The notes below the pieces were generated by a model that saw only the letters and a list, made by a program, of their open reading frames with translations, did not search any database and was not told the DNA's origin. Positions 45,908-57,511 of a DNA stretch of 64,000 nucleotides are shown piece by piece. Origin of the DNA: Linnemannia schmuckeri (lineage: Eukaryota; Mortierellomycota; Mortierellomycetes; Mortierellales; Mortierellaceae). The stretch lies in contig JANATG010000011.1 in assembly GCA_029449235.1 (NCBI GenBank), positions 1,084,001-1,148,000 of the forward strand, in the 5' to 3' direction. The position numbers and the translations under genes are program-made. Each line of letters begins with the position of its first letter. Within the stretch, counting starts at the first letter, position 1.

Positions 45908-46357
45908 GAGCGAGAGAATTGACAAAAATATGGGAGGTTATGAGAAAAGAACAAGAGAGGAAAGGGGGGAACGGAGAAGAGTGGAAGGAAGAAAGGAGAG
46001 AAGATGATTGACAAGAAAAAAAAAAAAAGAGGAAGAACAAAGGAGAGTTGGATATCAAAAAAGAGGACAACAAAGACGCGAGGGTAAAAAGAGAGTCGAA
46101 ATGTATTTAAAATTATTTCGACGGAGAGATCCAAATTGTATGTGTTTCCTACCAGGACTCTTCATTTGTTAGCTACAGAAGATACATGGTCCATGTCAAC
46201 GGTCCCATCAATCTATTATCCCAAGTTGGTTCTTGTTGTACACTTTGCATTGCTTTTGCTTTATTTTATTTTATTTTTTTTGCAACTAGTTCTATAAGCG
46301 AAAAAAAAAAAAAAAAAACCGACAGCAACAACAATACATCCACAAAGGACGAGAGAA

Positions 46358-46536
46358 ACAGCCCCAGGGCCGTGCAGGTCAAACGCATGATCTCGAGTTC
46401 GTTCCAAAGTTACAGCTTGGACTTGCACTCAATGGTCGTAGGCCGTAATCGCCTCGTCCTTGAAAATACTCTGAGGTGCAACAGGAGAAGGGGTTTCTTC
46501 AGGTGCCGCGGCGACTCCTGTGATTCCGGCTTGGTC
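46358..46536 (-). pseudogene. PEX3 pseudogene fragment (right arm)
   Basis: Mirror of 41027-41205 with the same in-frame TAA and indels. Confidence 0.8.
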
Positions 46537-47302
46537 GCCTATCTGTTGCCCATAGTAAAGCCTATTTGTTGCCCACAATTTTGCTCTAATCCGGTGCCCA
46601 CTCCAAAATCTTAAACGTTGCCCATGGCTCTGCCGCTATATGTTGCCCTATCTTCCTTCCTGTAACAGGATCGTAGATTGCCTCCTGCTTTTGGCAGCCT
46701 TGTTCCTTAATTACCTTGTTAATATCTTGTGTGTCTGTCTTACACACATTACCCCTGCTTAGTATTGCTTCGCCCTCATTCCCCATAGACATATAAATAC
46801 CCTTTCCCTTTTGTACAATAAACCTCATTCCTTCTTGCCCTTTCCTCTTGTCCCTACATCCCCTTGTCTCTTTCCCTTGTTATTACTCTTGCCTCTTGTC
46901 CCTTGCTCTGCTCCTATTACACTTCCCCCACCTGCGCTGCGGCATCATCTATCTGTAGAGAATTGATCTCTTGCTGCTTGTGTCATGCATGTGTGTCAGG
47001 GACCTCATAGGTATACAGCTTGATACATGAGGCAACCATGTCAGTAATGGTTCAGGTGGGAGAAAGAGAACGAGAAAGGGAACAAAGAAAATACGCGGCT
47101 CATGAGGACGCAGCTCAATACATGGGGCAACTATGTCAAGGGCAACAAATAATTTTGCGGGGTGGGCAACAGATTGACGCTTTTTTGGCAACGTTTAAGA
47201 GTATTCAATTTCCGATGGCAACTGAGGGGAGGGAGCAACGAATAGACTTTAACTATGGGCAACATATAAGGAGCCAAAAAAGGATGGGCAACAAATAGAT
47301 AT
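46537..47302. mobile_element. Foldback element, right-arm copy
   Basis: Mirror of 40261-41026 with the same inverted TGTTGCCC arrays. Confidence 0.55.
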
Positions 47303-47314
47303 GTCCCTTTATTG

Positions 47315-47408
47315 TATTGCTCTCCCTCCGCTTACCGTTTTATGCCCACTGATGCATAAGTCTAAGCCACCGCCTTGTTGGCGGGAGCAATAGTTTGCCC
47401 CGTAGGGC
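47315..47408 (-). ncRNA. Structured hairpin string downstream of U6, right-arm copy
   Basis: Mirror of 40155-40248; same stems and TACG tetraloop. Confidence 0.35.
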
Positions 47409-47505
47409 TTTCCACTCAAGTTTAACGTGTCATCCTTGTGCAGGGGCCATGCTAATCTTCTCTGTATCGTTCCAAATTTATAATATGTAGTGCCGAAGCA
47501 ACTAC
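47409..47505 (-). ncRNA. U6 spliceosomal snRNA sequence, right-arm copy
   Basis: Mirror of 40058-40154 with the ACAGAGA box; likewise no terminator T run close behind. Confidence 0.85.
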
Positions 47506-48436
47506 AATTATCGTACTGGTGTGATTGATAATTTATTCTTTTATGCGTTTCTAGTAAATTTTCATGGGTTTATATTTAATTATCTGTTTTTAATGATGCT
47601 GGTTTTAAAGACTATTAATTGTATACTCTGCCTTCTTAACAGTCACTACAGCTCGCCCTTGATGCCATTGGAGCGTGTACAAAGTTACAGGAGCGGAGAG
47701 CGCTGGGTTTGAGATTTGCAGGCGGAGCACATTTCTTGACATTTCTTCTCGTTTCCAGCAGTAATTCGCTGCCGCTAGTCACGTGCCAACCGTTAACGGT
47801 ACTGGTTGTACCTGAACGACCGCTACAGGTTTCAGGCAATTTTATTAGTCACCACTCTGGTACTTGATCAGTAGGGTTATGCCACTGCTGTGCCGAACTA
47901 TACACACCTGCTGTTTTGGTCAGTGTCATTCTTCTTCTCTCTGTTGCATGTTGCATCTCCATCCATGCCCTCAATTCTTCGCCACCTTTCCTCATCCTTT
48001 CTCTCTGCCTTCTCGCTCTCTCCCATATTTCTATTCCTACTCGTCCCCTACTTACACCTTTGTTTCGTTATCGTTATGCCTTTCTACTTTCTACGTTTGT
48101 TTCTATTTCATTCTTGCTGGTACTGGCCGCCCTCTCCCTTGGCGCTTTCCCTTTGTTATATTTTCTCGGCATTCTATCCACTCCTTGCAAGCACACCTAC
48201 TATTATTTATGGGCGACCCCATTGCCTTGTCGCACTTGGTTTGTAATTTCTTTGGCACATATAGTGACTCGAAGCAACATTTCAATAAGGTTTCCGTAAT
48301 GTCTCTCAGCTATTGTATGGCATGTTGTTGCATTCTTTATTTCCTGAGGGGATTGCCTATCCTTTTCTCCGTCACCGTAGACTTAACGTTATACTCCTCT
48401 CGGCCTTATTTCGTACTTGCATTTGGAGGTTTCAGA

Positions 48437-48581
48437 CCTTGACATTTGATGGCTCATAGCCAAAATGCTCCGTTCATCAAATGCTCCATCAAAATGCGCC
48501 TGCTCGAGGGCAGATGTATTTTAAATAAGCCATCGAAACCAGCACTTGATTTTTTCTTTTGCAAATGTCCAAATGTCAAGG
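48437..48581. mobile_element. MITE-like repeat, right-arm copy
   Basis: Mirror of 38982-39126 with the CCTTGACATTTG terminal inverted repeat. Confidence 0.4.
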
Positions 48582-49338
48582 AATGAAATCCCCTAGTATC
48601 AGTCTTTTCTTTTATAGTGCACACACCCAAGCTCCTTCCTGGCAATTTTTTGGTATATCGTCTTCTCAATTCTAGAAGACACGAGCACAATATTTTACAG
48701 ACGGTGCATTTCCTTATTCGACTTTTTAGCAGCTTTAATTTGTTTGTGTGAATGCGTTTTTTTCTTGCATTCAGAGACTTTACTACCTCTCATCTCACAG
48801 CTACCGTGCACGCCGAGGCTCCACTCTGGCGTTCATTCTTCTCTAATGGGCAACTTTCATGTTCTCTTGGCATGTTGGGACCCAGACTGCTCCTTTTCTA
48901 CTATTGCAGCGACAGCTTACTTTTCTCTGCCACCTCGGCGCTTTCACGGATCATACTTATTATGGTTCAAGTACTAGCCTGCTTGCTTTTTTTTACGCAA
49001 AGCCTACCTTTACACATAGTTTTGAGGGCGTGAGATTATAATATTAACTTTTTTTTGCCGCAATTCATACCTATCGCTAATCAATGCCTGGGACGTAGGT
49101 TACGTTCCTCCTCCCCCCCCCCCCTTTTTTTTGTTCTTTGCATATGCGATGCCAGTCTTCTCTACCGCTTCCTTTCGGTCTAGATTCTACCTCAGCATTT
49201 TTTTTATTTTTTTTAGCTTAAAGAACTACAGTAGTTAAGAAAATAATAAAATAAAAGCAAAGCAACGTGTACTAAGTACCAACTGTTTGATTGCGTTTGT
49301 GCTTGTATGTTCATGTCTGTATTTCTACTTGTCGCTCT

Positions 49339-49662
49339 TTTTGCTGCGAGTAGAGTGGCTCTCACATTTGGTTCCAAGGCCTGTTGGACATGGTTGCGGC
49401 AACCTTTAATGCTGCAGTAAATGGCCTCCTCGCCCCTCTCCTAATAGTCGGCAACGTAACATTCCTTGTTGCAATAGCAATAGTTCAGTTGTCGCATAGC
49501 AAGACACCCACGACGGGCACACGGAGTGGACAGCAATCTCTCCTTCTCGCTGCTGCTGCTGCTGGTGGTCTGGGCGGTGAAGAGGTTGGTGGAGCTGATT
49601 CTGCTGCTGCTGTTGTTGCTACTGCTGTTTCTGCTTCTCTCTCAATGTTAAAGGCCACTTGA
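49339..49662 (+). other. Exon-like hydrophobic frame, right-arm copy
   Basis: Mirror of 37901-38224; same LLAPLLIVGNVTFLVAIAIV segment and Ala-rich tail. Confidence 0.25.
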
Positions 49663-51431
49663 GAACCTTGATCTGCTACCGGCGGTCCAAGGGAGAGTGA
49701 TTGGTATGGTCACATGAACACAAGTACCTCTTTTTTCCATGGATGAACATGACCTTGATCTTCAATTTGTCCGGAAAGAAGCGTCCGATATATTTCTTCT
49801 ACCAAACAGCTCTCTTTGAATTCATTCCTTGCGCAATGGATCTCCGGGCGAGTTTTTCTGGGATTGACAGGCGTGTGTCCCCCTGTGATAACCAACAAAC
49901 TCTTGACAGGATTTCTGCGCTGTTGTGCCGAACTGTATCACAGAGTTTCGCCATCGCCTGCTGCTATAGTCGATACAGATTTCAGGAATAACGATGAACC
50001 CTTAGAGGGCTTGTGTTGGCAGGATGCTTTTGTTCCTCATCCACTCACGGGCGCTGCTGGAAGATTGGTCAAAGTCGAACGACGTCTGATCCCATAGCGG
50101 AGTAACAGTTTGGGATTTGCACATAAAAAAATTAATTTCGGCCGCCAAACCCCGATTAGCCAGCTATTCACGACTACGTTTTTGTTCCAAACTTATGCAA
50201 ACCTCGCTCACAACCGGATTATTGGTTATTTTTTAATTCATTTTGGTTAAAAGGCACATTAACGTTGTGATACAGCAGTCGATCCGGCATTGTGGCGACC
50301 ACCAGAACCTTTTCAGTACAATCTCGAATAGTCCCTACGGGCTCCCGCGACGATGTCTCTCCATAACCTTTGCACCAGATCGAGATAACTTTTTTTGTGT
50401 ACTGCTTAATGTAGCATTTTTTGGAACACCATTCACTCTTTACAGTTCGGAGCCCATTTCAAAGTAGCTTGGCGCTGAAGATGGTCGCCTTGACCTTTGC
50501 TATTCCGTCTCTCTTTTTTTTGGTGGCACACAATGCACTTTTTGCCTTCGCCTTGACCGATATGGTTTTAGTAAACCATCGCCGAGTTCAGCTTTATGTA
50601 GGCGTCCCCCCCCCCTTTTTTTTTATTACCGTCACCGTCACTGTTTTGTTGTTGTCAGTGGTAGTGTCTTTTGCTGTCGCTTTCAGCTTATTGTTTAGTG
50701 TTAAGACGATCAAATTGGATATTGTCCTAGTGGCCACGATACGTCGTCTGGCAAGAAGATGTCGATCAGTGACACTGTTTTTTTCGGCTTTATTGGACCT
50801 TGGCAAACAGCAAATTTTGAGGCCGCGACGGTGCGAAGAGGATTGTTATGGTGGCGGATCACTCGTATTCACAAAGCAATGTATAGCAAACAACTTTTAA
50901 GACTCTGCTGTCAAATCGATAGACGACTCAAAGTATCATGATGGCGTGGAGAGCGTTCTGGTATAACAGTTTGACTTTGGCAATTCCTATCCTAAACCTG
51001 GGATAAGTTGTTTAGCTTAGTAGTGTCTTTTAATGATCGAGGCCATGTCCGTTGCTCCGTCAGAGCGTGCTGTCAGTTTGTGGGTATGTATGTTTTCACA
51101 GGATCTCGACAAGAAAAGGCCTTTTACATTGTTGTATTACGTTGGTATGAGGTTTGGATTTTTTTTATCAAAACTTATTACAAGTACCATTGGTCGGGTG
51201 TCACTGTACTGCGGGGCTTTGAATGGCGACTGTAACTCAAAGGGGATGAGTAACGATCCATGTCTTTGTAATGGCGTTGGTATCGTGTATTTCAAGTTTT
51301 TAGAGCCACAGGAATGCAGGCGTTTGAACGGAACATCCAGCTTTGGTCAAGTAAATGTAGCGTTTTTGATACTGCTCGTGTACTTTTTGAACATGCAGTT
51401 GTATTGCATTCAAGCACGCAGGGCTTGAGTT

Positions 51432-51432
<1 letters not shown>

Positions 51433-51481
<49 letters not shown>
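51433..51481 (+). repeat. Poly-T run, 49 nt
   Basis: Partner of the 47-nt poly-A in the left arm. Confidence 0.9.
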
Positions 51482-51482
<1 letters not shown>

Positions 51483-52165
51483 ATGCAACGTTTGCTAATT
51501 GAGTGCTTTGCTGCTTTTTGAAGATAGATGGGGTTGAGGATGTTATGTTGGTCGGATACTGAGTAAGAAGGGAAAGACCAAGATAATAGCATAGTGGAGT
51601 GAAGACATTTTTTATTCGCGCGTTGTAGCTTATTCAGCGACCAAGTTGGTGATGGTATTGTTTTCTTTGGGTCAGGCGAGCGATGGAACGATGAATAATG
51701 ATGGAAAGTAAGAATACTGAGCAGGAGCGCATGGCGTGGAAATAAGGTAAAGAAGGAGAGGGCAGGTGGTCACTCAGCTGGGATCAAATCATGAGCATGA
51801 TATCTTATCTTGAACAAGAGGAGGACAGTGGCGTGCAAGAGATGCGTCAAAGATAAAAAACGCGTCAAAGATGATCACTCACGTTAGTCCTCTCTTGTGG
51901 TGGTAACATTGCTCCATTTTTTCTTCTTCCATGGCGGTTACCAGTACTCATTCACTCAGCTTTCACCGGTATTCTGAATTGCTCGTGAGGGAGAAGACGC
52001 AAAAACAAAAAGCCAAGAGGGCTGCACAAACCCTTGAGGCCAAACAGAAAAGTAGAGCAAGAGGCAAAACAAAGAGGAGTGTGTGTGTGCGCAACGCCTA
52101 ATAGCCTGTCAACTGTTGACAGGATCAAAAACAAGGCATCGCTCCTGGAGGAGGCAAAAGGTATT

Positions 52166-52237
52166 GGGCCGAACCGGGAATTGAACCCGGGACCTCTCGC
52201 ACCCTAAGCGAGAATTATACCACTAAACCATCCGGCC
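52166..52237 (-). tRNA. tRNA-Pro (anticodon AGG)
   Basis: Mirror copy of 35328-35399; identical 72-nt sequence. Confidence 0.95.
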
Positions 52238-52382
52238 AATCATCTTTTTGAGTCCCTTACTCTTTATCGAATTAGTTCCTACAACCATTCGCGCCACCAA
52301 TATGGCGACGCCACCAAATTAGCGTTCAAATTTGACTTCGGAGTCACACTGTATTTAGAAACTGCTGATCATCAAGCTGATT

Positions 52383-52454
52383 GGCCGGATGGTTTAGTGG
52401 TATAATTCTCGCTTAGGGTGCGAGAGGTCCCGGGTTCAATTCCCGGTTCGGCCC
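52383..52454 (+). tRNA. tRNA-Pro (anticodon AGG)
   Basis: Mirror copy of 35111-35182; the fourth identical tRNA-Pro in 17 kb. Confidence 0.95.
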
Positions 52455-52734
52455 AATATCTTTTGCTTTTGTTCCTGAGCGTTGGGTTTATCCTTTTGTC
52501 CTTGGCCCAAAGGGGTCAAGAAGACCATGGGGCCAGCTGGCGCCCCGTCATCATTTCTTTTTTCTTATTCTTTGGTAATATTATTAAAGGCTTTTGTACA
52601 TCAATGAACCTGAGTTCTTATTTTTGTTTTCACCTTTTCCTTTCTGGCCTTTTTGTGCAACATTGGTATGGTTTAATCTTTTTTTTTTTCAATAATTAAT
52701 GAAAAGAGAATGCGAGGTTGTACTGAAGTGGTAT

Positions 52735-54898
52735 CTATGCTTGCTGGTTTTTGGGCATGCCCAACGAGAGCTCTGAGAATGAGCGTGAGGTGTGCTGAAG
52801 GTTGAGAGTAGATGATATTGTGCTACTACTACTTGAGGAGAGTCCGCCTCCCGGCACACTATCCCCGGTAGTGGTTGATTCGTGTGCACTGCCGGTCGAA
52901 TGGATTCCACCGTGTATACCAGGAGTAACCATTCCAAAAGGTCCATGTCCATGTCTAAAGAATGATCCAGCGCCTGAAGGCGACGGAAGTGCGGCAATCT
53001 TGGATCGAGAATGTCCGGACAAGTGACGCGCGGGTGAACCCGAGGGGCTCCTCCGATGACTAACTAGTGGACCTATAGAAGGCGACACTGCTCTCCGCTT
53101 GAGATGAATGCTGTGGTATGGATCGAATCGTTCCTCACAGGTTGAAGACTTGCGCTTTGATCGTGTCGACATTGGTGCCAGCAGTGGCGAGGACGGTGAG
53201 GATGTCATAGACGTGTACTGGGTTAGATATGATGGATGGGCAGCACCCTCCATGGTCTGTGGTTCCTGAACTGGCAGCATGGCTTGCAACGGGTGAGGGT
53301 GTGGTTGAGTCTCCGCATGTGCTGTTGCCTGCGGGAGTTGTTGCAGTTGTTGCAGCTGATATATCTTGTTAAACTCTTCTTGTTGCCGTTGAAAGTCCTA
53401 TTATTTTTATACACATTCAATATCAACAGTGAGTACCAAACACCGTGTGGTTGGAATATTCATTTTTGTATTTTCCGACAAGACAGGGGTTGGACATACA
53501 TATAGCTCTTGTTCAGGATTCAGGCGAGAAGATGACGGCCGACGCATATTGCTCAGCAAATGAAATGGAGGGGTACCATGGCGGGGTACAGTGGCCTATG
53601 GTATTTAAATAACAACATGGAGTTAGAACACCCTAACGAGTCTCCAAAATAGATAGGTCAATAATGAGTCAAAAGTGCAACTGACCCCTCCAGTGTCCAT
53701 GAGAGTTGGTTCAGATTCCGTCCCATTCCCCTTGCGTACTTGAGTCGTCTCGCGCTCGTGGTCATACTCGTGGCGATTATGATGGGCTTCCTCCTATGAA
53801 GAAAAAGCGAGATTTGAATAAAATTGTCGGTGCCACAATTAGAATATGGTGATCATTGTGTAAAGCAGTGACATTAATAAAACTCATAATTACCTCAAGT
53901 TGAGAAAACACTTTGAGCAGACCCTTGGGTTTAGGCTATCAAAATGCGAGGATGTACGTTAGGCTGCTGTTGGCATAAGACATGACGTGGACATTGGCAG
54001 TAAAAGTTGTAAGTAAAGATCAGCATACCAGGAGCGCTGACCGCCGCACACTTCTCTCGAACGGAACGACAGCTGGTGAGTGCCGTCGACTACGTTCGCT
54101 TCCAGAGTTGTTGCCACCGTCGCTCATATTGGTGTCCTCTGACGGTTTCCTAACGTGTCGAGATTCCATTGAAACACTATTAGCCCTGGAGCTGCGTCGA
54201 GACAGTGTGTGAGAGATGTCGCCCCTCATGCTGAACAGGGGGAAGGGGTATCCGTGATTTATCCCGTTAAAGCCGCCTTCAGACGACCGAGTCAACGGCC
54301 CTTGGCTACCAGAGCCCAGACCAGCTGCAGACCCAAAGCTTGACCCAGAATGAGAGGAGGACGACTCGAGGTCCATTAATGACAACGGAGGCGGCGTGTC
54401 AAGGGCCATGACACTGATAGCACTATTCCTGCGCGAGTAGCTGCCGGAGCCAAATGTCGGGGTACACATTGCATTATCAGAGTCGTCTGCGTTGGAATAG
54501 GCTGAATTTCGGGGAGGTGTCGATGGTGCTGCCATATCAAAGTTGGACCTAGAGTGGCTAGCTGGCGTTATTGGGACAGATATTGTTGGGTGAGGTTTGG
54601 ATCGGAAAAGAGGCCATGTGTTGTTGGTGTTAGAGAAACCTTTGAGGCCAGTATCACTCCTTGACTCTGCGCTGGATGAGACTGGCTGGATAATGGGCGG
54701 CATGTCCCACGGACTGTAAGATTCTTGGATGGGGATCGTCTTGCCCAGCTCGGCAGAAGAGTGGGTGATAGTGTTGGCGCTGTTGCCGGTGTCGGCGGCG
54801 ACAGGGAGCAAAGGGCCTTCGACGCTGGCAGGCCGTGAAGCAGCAACGGTCTGTTCAGTCTGTGGCATATTGCTGGCAAGAGTCGCAGTGCTCTCCAT
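52735..54898 (-). CDS. Ser/Pro-rich putative regulatory protein, unknown family
   Basis: Five minus-strand exons, 54029-54898, 53894-53935, 53686-53793, 53500-53595 and 52735-53397, all of whole-codon length, give 592 residues. Most of it is disordered-looking and rich in Ser, Thr and Pro with many SP and TP sites (TPPPLSLMDLES, RSRRHSPAVVPFERS). Short non-repetitive blocks may carry function: PKPKGLLKVFSQLE, a Gln-rich helix DFQRQQEEFNKIYQLQQLQQ, and a basic block KRKSSTCEERFDPYHSIHLK followed by RRAVSPS, which reminds me of conserved basic blocks in uncharacterised fungal nuclear proteins. A nuclear regulator or CDK/MAPK substrate is plausible but unproven. It is divergent from the helicase gene; 444 bp separate the two ATGs. 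Confidence 0.65.
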
Positions 54899-55342
54899 TG
54901 TTTCGATGGGTTTCTCTGTGAGGTCGTGCGTGTATGTGCGAATAAGAGATATCAGGCAGTGTCGAAGTCAAGCAGTTGTTGTTAGTAAAGCTGTTGTTGA
55001 ATGGGGATGGGTTTTGTTCTGTGAGACGGAGCGGGATGAAACTTTCTCTTCTGTTGGTGAATGTGTGAGAGTGAAGAAGGGAGGACAATGAAGAACGAGG
55101 AGGAGGAGGGAGGAGGGAGGAGTGAGTGGGCTGGGAACACAAAAAGGTAACAAAAAAAAAGAGGGGAAACAAGACGCAAAAAGGGAGAGGAAGTGGGAGG
55201 TGAGCAAGGGCCCACTTTGCTTAATACGAGAGAAGGAGTCACTGGGTGGTTCAAAACAAGCACAACAGCAACTTTTTCTTGCTCTCTTTTTTTTACTCTC
55301 ACACTTAATCAACACAACACACTGCAGGATGTACTAAGACTC

Positions 55343-57391
55343 ATGTTTGTCCCAAGGAGCATCAGCACACGAAAAGGAGGCCAGCAACCTCCTCGCGCCC
55401 CTTTACGCTCGTCTGTGCAGCACTTGACAACATCAGCAACAGCCCATCCAGGAGACACTTTCGCGCAAGCTATTCATCAAGGCGGACAAAATGAACACGC
55501 GCGATGGCTCGCAGAACGAATGGCGGCACGACAGACAATCCGGGAGGACCCTTCAGGGCATAATGACACCAACAATAGCAGCAGCGGTAGCAGCAATAGG
55601 TATGAAGCAGTCAAGGACACAGCTTCTGAATAATATATACTACCATGACAAAGGTTTGCTGATCTTGGTCTTTTATTTTATCTAATTAACATTAACAGAG
55701 ACACACTGAACTACCAGAACAAGTCTAATCAGTCGACACAGCATGGATTGGAACATGCCGTTTGGCCATTGTCCTCCGATATAATCGCTGAACCGGCTCA
55801 AGCACCGTCTGTTCATCCATCCAAGGCTTTCTATTCAACCACCAGAATCATCGCCAATATCACCGGATACAGAGAATCAGCCAGGACAGCATCCATGTCG
55901 CCCCAGGATGTCAAGGATATTCAAGAGGCTCACAAGATCCATATTGAAGGCAAACAGTTTCCAAGACCCATCTTGTCCTTTGAAGATTGTGGACTTCCCG
56001 TTAAGATGCTTACAAACTTGGCCGACAAGGGATTCGCGCGACCGAAGAGTGTTCAAATACAGTCGGTGCCAGTTGGATTATCTGGACGAGACATGATCAT
56101 CTCTGCTGAGACTGGGTCCGGCAAGACCGCGGGATTCTTGATACCGATCCTAACCCACGCCTATGGGCTATCACAATCTTCTTCAGCTACGATGCAGGGA
56201 CCATTCGCATTGGTCTTGACACCTACACGTGAGCTGGCGATGCAGATCGAGCAGGTCGCCAAAGATATCGTTCAGGGGATGCCAAACATGCGAACAGCAC
56301 TGCTTGTTGGTGGCCAAGCTATGGCAAACCAAGCACATCGACTTTCGCAGAATATTCAAATCGCCGTCGCCACACCAGGACGACTCATCGACATTCTTGC
56401 CAAGCACACGGATATCACCTTTTTGAACGTTTTTTGCCTTGTGTTGGACGAGGTCGACGTGATGTTCAGCCTTGGCTTTGGGAAGCAGATTAAAAAGATT
56501 CTGGATATTCTCCCAAATCCTCCCCACGGTCGGCAGTCAATCGTCTGCTCGGCAACCATCTCGAAACAGATCCAACGGCTCGTCGAGAAGCATATGGAGA
56601 ACCCCCTTAGGATCAGGATCGGCGATATGAAGGAGCAGAAACAGGAGCCAAAGTCGACTACCCGCGTGACTGACGTCTTTTCGCCTTCTTCCAGGATCAA
56701 ACAGACAATCATGTGGGTAGAGAACGACTCCAAGAAGAAAGAGCTCTTTTCGCTTCTCAAGGACCCAAAGTACTATCGACCACCGGTCTTGATATTTGTA
56801 GAGTCTCGAGTCGGGGCAGACCTGCTGGCGAGCGCAATCCAGGCCAAGTGTCCAGGTGTCAAGGCGGCTTCTGTTCACGGCGACAAATCTCTTGAAGAGC
56901 GAGCGTCAATACTAAAGGCGATTGTGGATGGGACAATGCCTGTGGTCGTGGCGACTGGTCTTCTTGCTCGAGGTCTGAATCTACATGTTGCGACGGTCAT
57001 CAACTTTGATATGGCACCATCTATCGCCGACTATGTTCACCGTGTCGGGCGTGCAGACCCTGAGGTGGCGACCAGAGTAGCAGCGCGAATCAGAGGCGGA
57101 CCTAAGCTTGGCGGTATGGCATGGGCAATAACTTTTATCAATAGCGACCACCAGTCGATCCACAGCGAATTCGTAAGAATGCTTGATGGACTAGACACCA
57201 ATCAAGTAACACCTCTTCCGCTACAGCTCAAATCTCTGATAGGCCGAGACACCCGCTGGATGTTGAATTCATCCCAGCAACCAGCCTCAACAAGGCCCGT
57301 AGTCAATACCTCCAAACGGAAAGCTACTGTTCCTCAGCAGAGCCATGGTGGTGGTGTCATTGTTGGAACCAAGAGGCACAGGTGGTCATGA
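55343..57391 (+). CDS. DEAD-box RNA helicase, DDX59-like
   Basis: Exons 55343-55599 and 55699-57391 give 649 residues. Helicase motifs in order: Q-motif region GFARPKSVQIQSVPVGLSGR, motif I SAETGSGKT (about 221-229), Ia PTRELA (about 261), TPGR (about 311), motif II DEVD (336-339), motif III SAT (370-372), then VLIFVESRVGADLL, VVVATGLLARGLNL and motif VI YVHRVGRA (about 531-538). The blocks VPVGLSGRDMI, LLVGGQAM, and the KKKELFSLLKDPKYYRPPVL region match the DDX59 branch. Motif II is DEVD instead of DEAD, and motif VI carries an insert. The first ~85 residues are Gln/Arg/Ser-rich. No zinc-finger HIT domain is seen, although animal DDX59 has one. Function, probably RNA remodelling, is inferred. 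Confidence 0.85.
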
Positions 57392-57511
57392 GTAACAGCA
57401 ATAAAAAAAAGTTCCTAAATGTTGGTGGCGTCACCCAATGATAAACAGTCAAGATAAATAAGCCGGGTCCTTCCTTTCGCTTTTTACTTCACACACTCTC
57501 CACATAAAAAG

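Larger units (their letters stand above)
45916..52563 (-). repeat. Right arm of the 17.6 kb inverted repeat
   Basis: Reverse complement of 35002-41647, 6,648 nt. Carries the mirror copies of all features of the left arm: PEX3 fragment, foldback element, U6, MITE-like repeat, hydrophobic frame, poly-T and two tRNA-Pro genes. Beyond 52563 the sequence is unique and the gene-dense right side begins. Confidence 0.97.
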
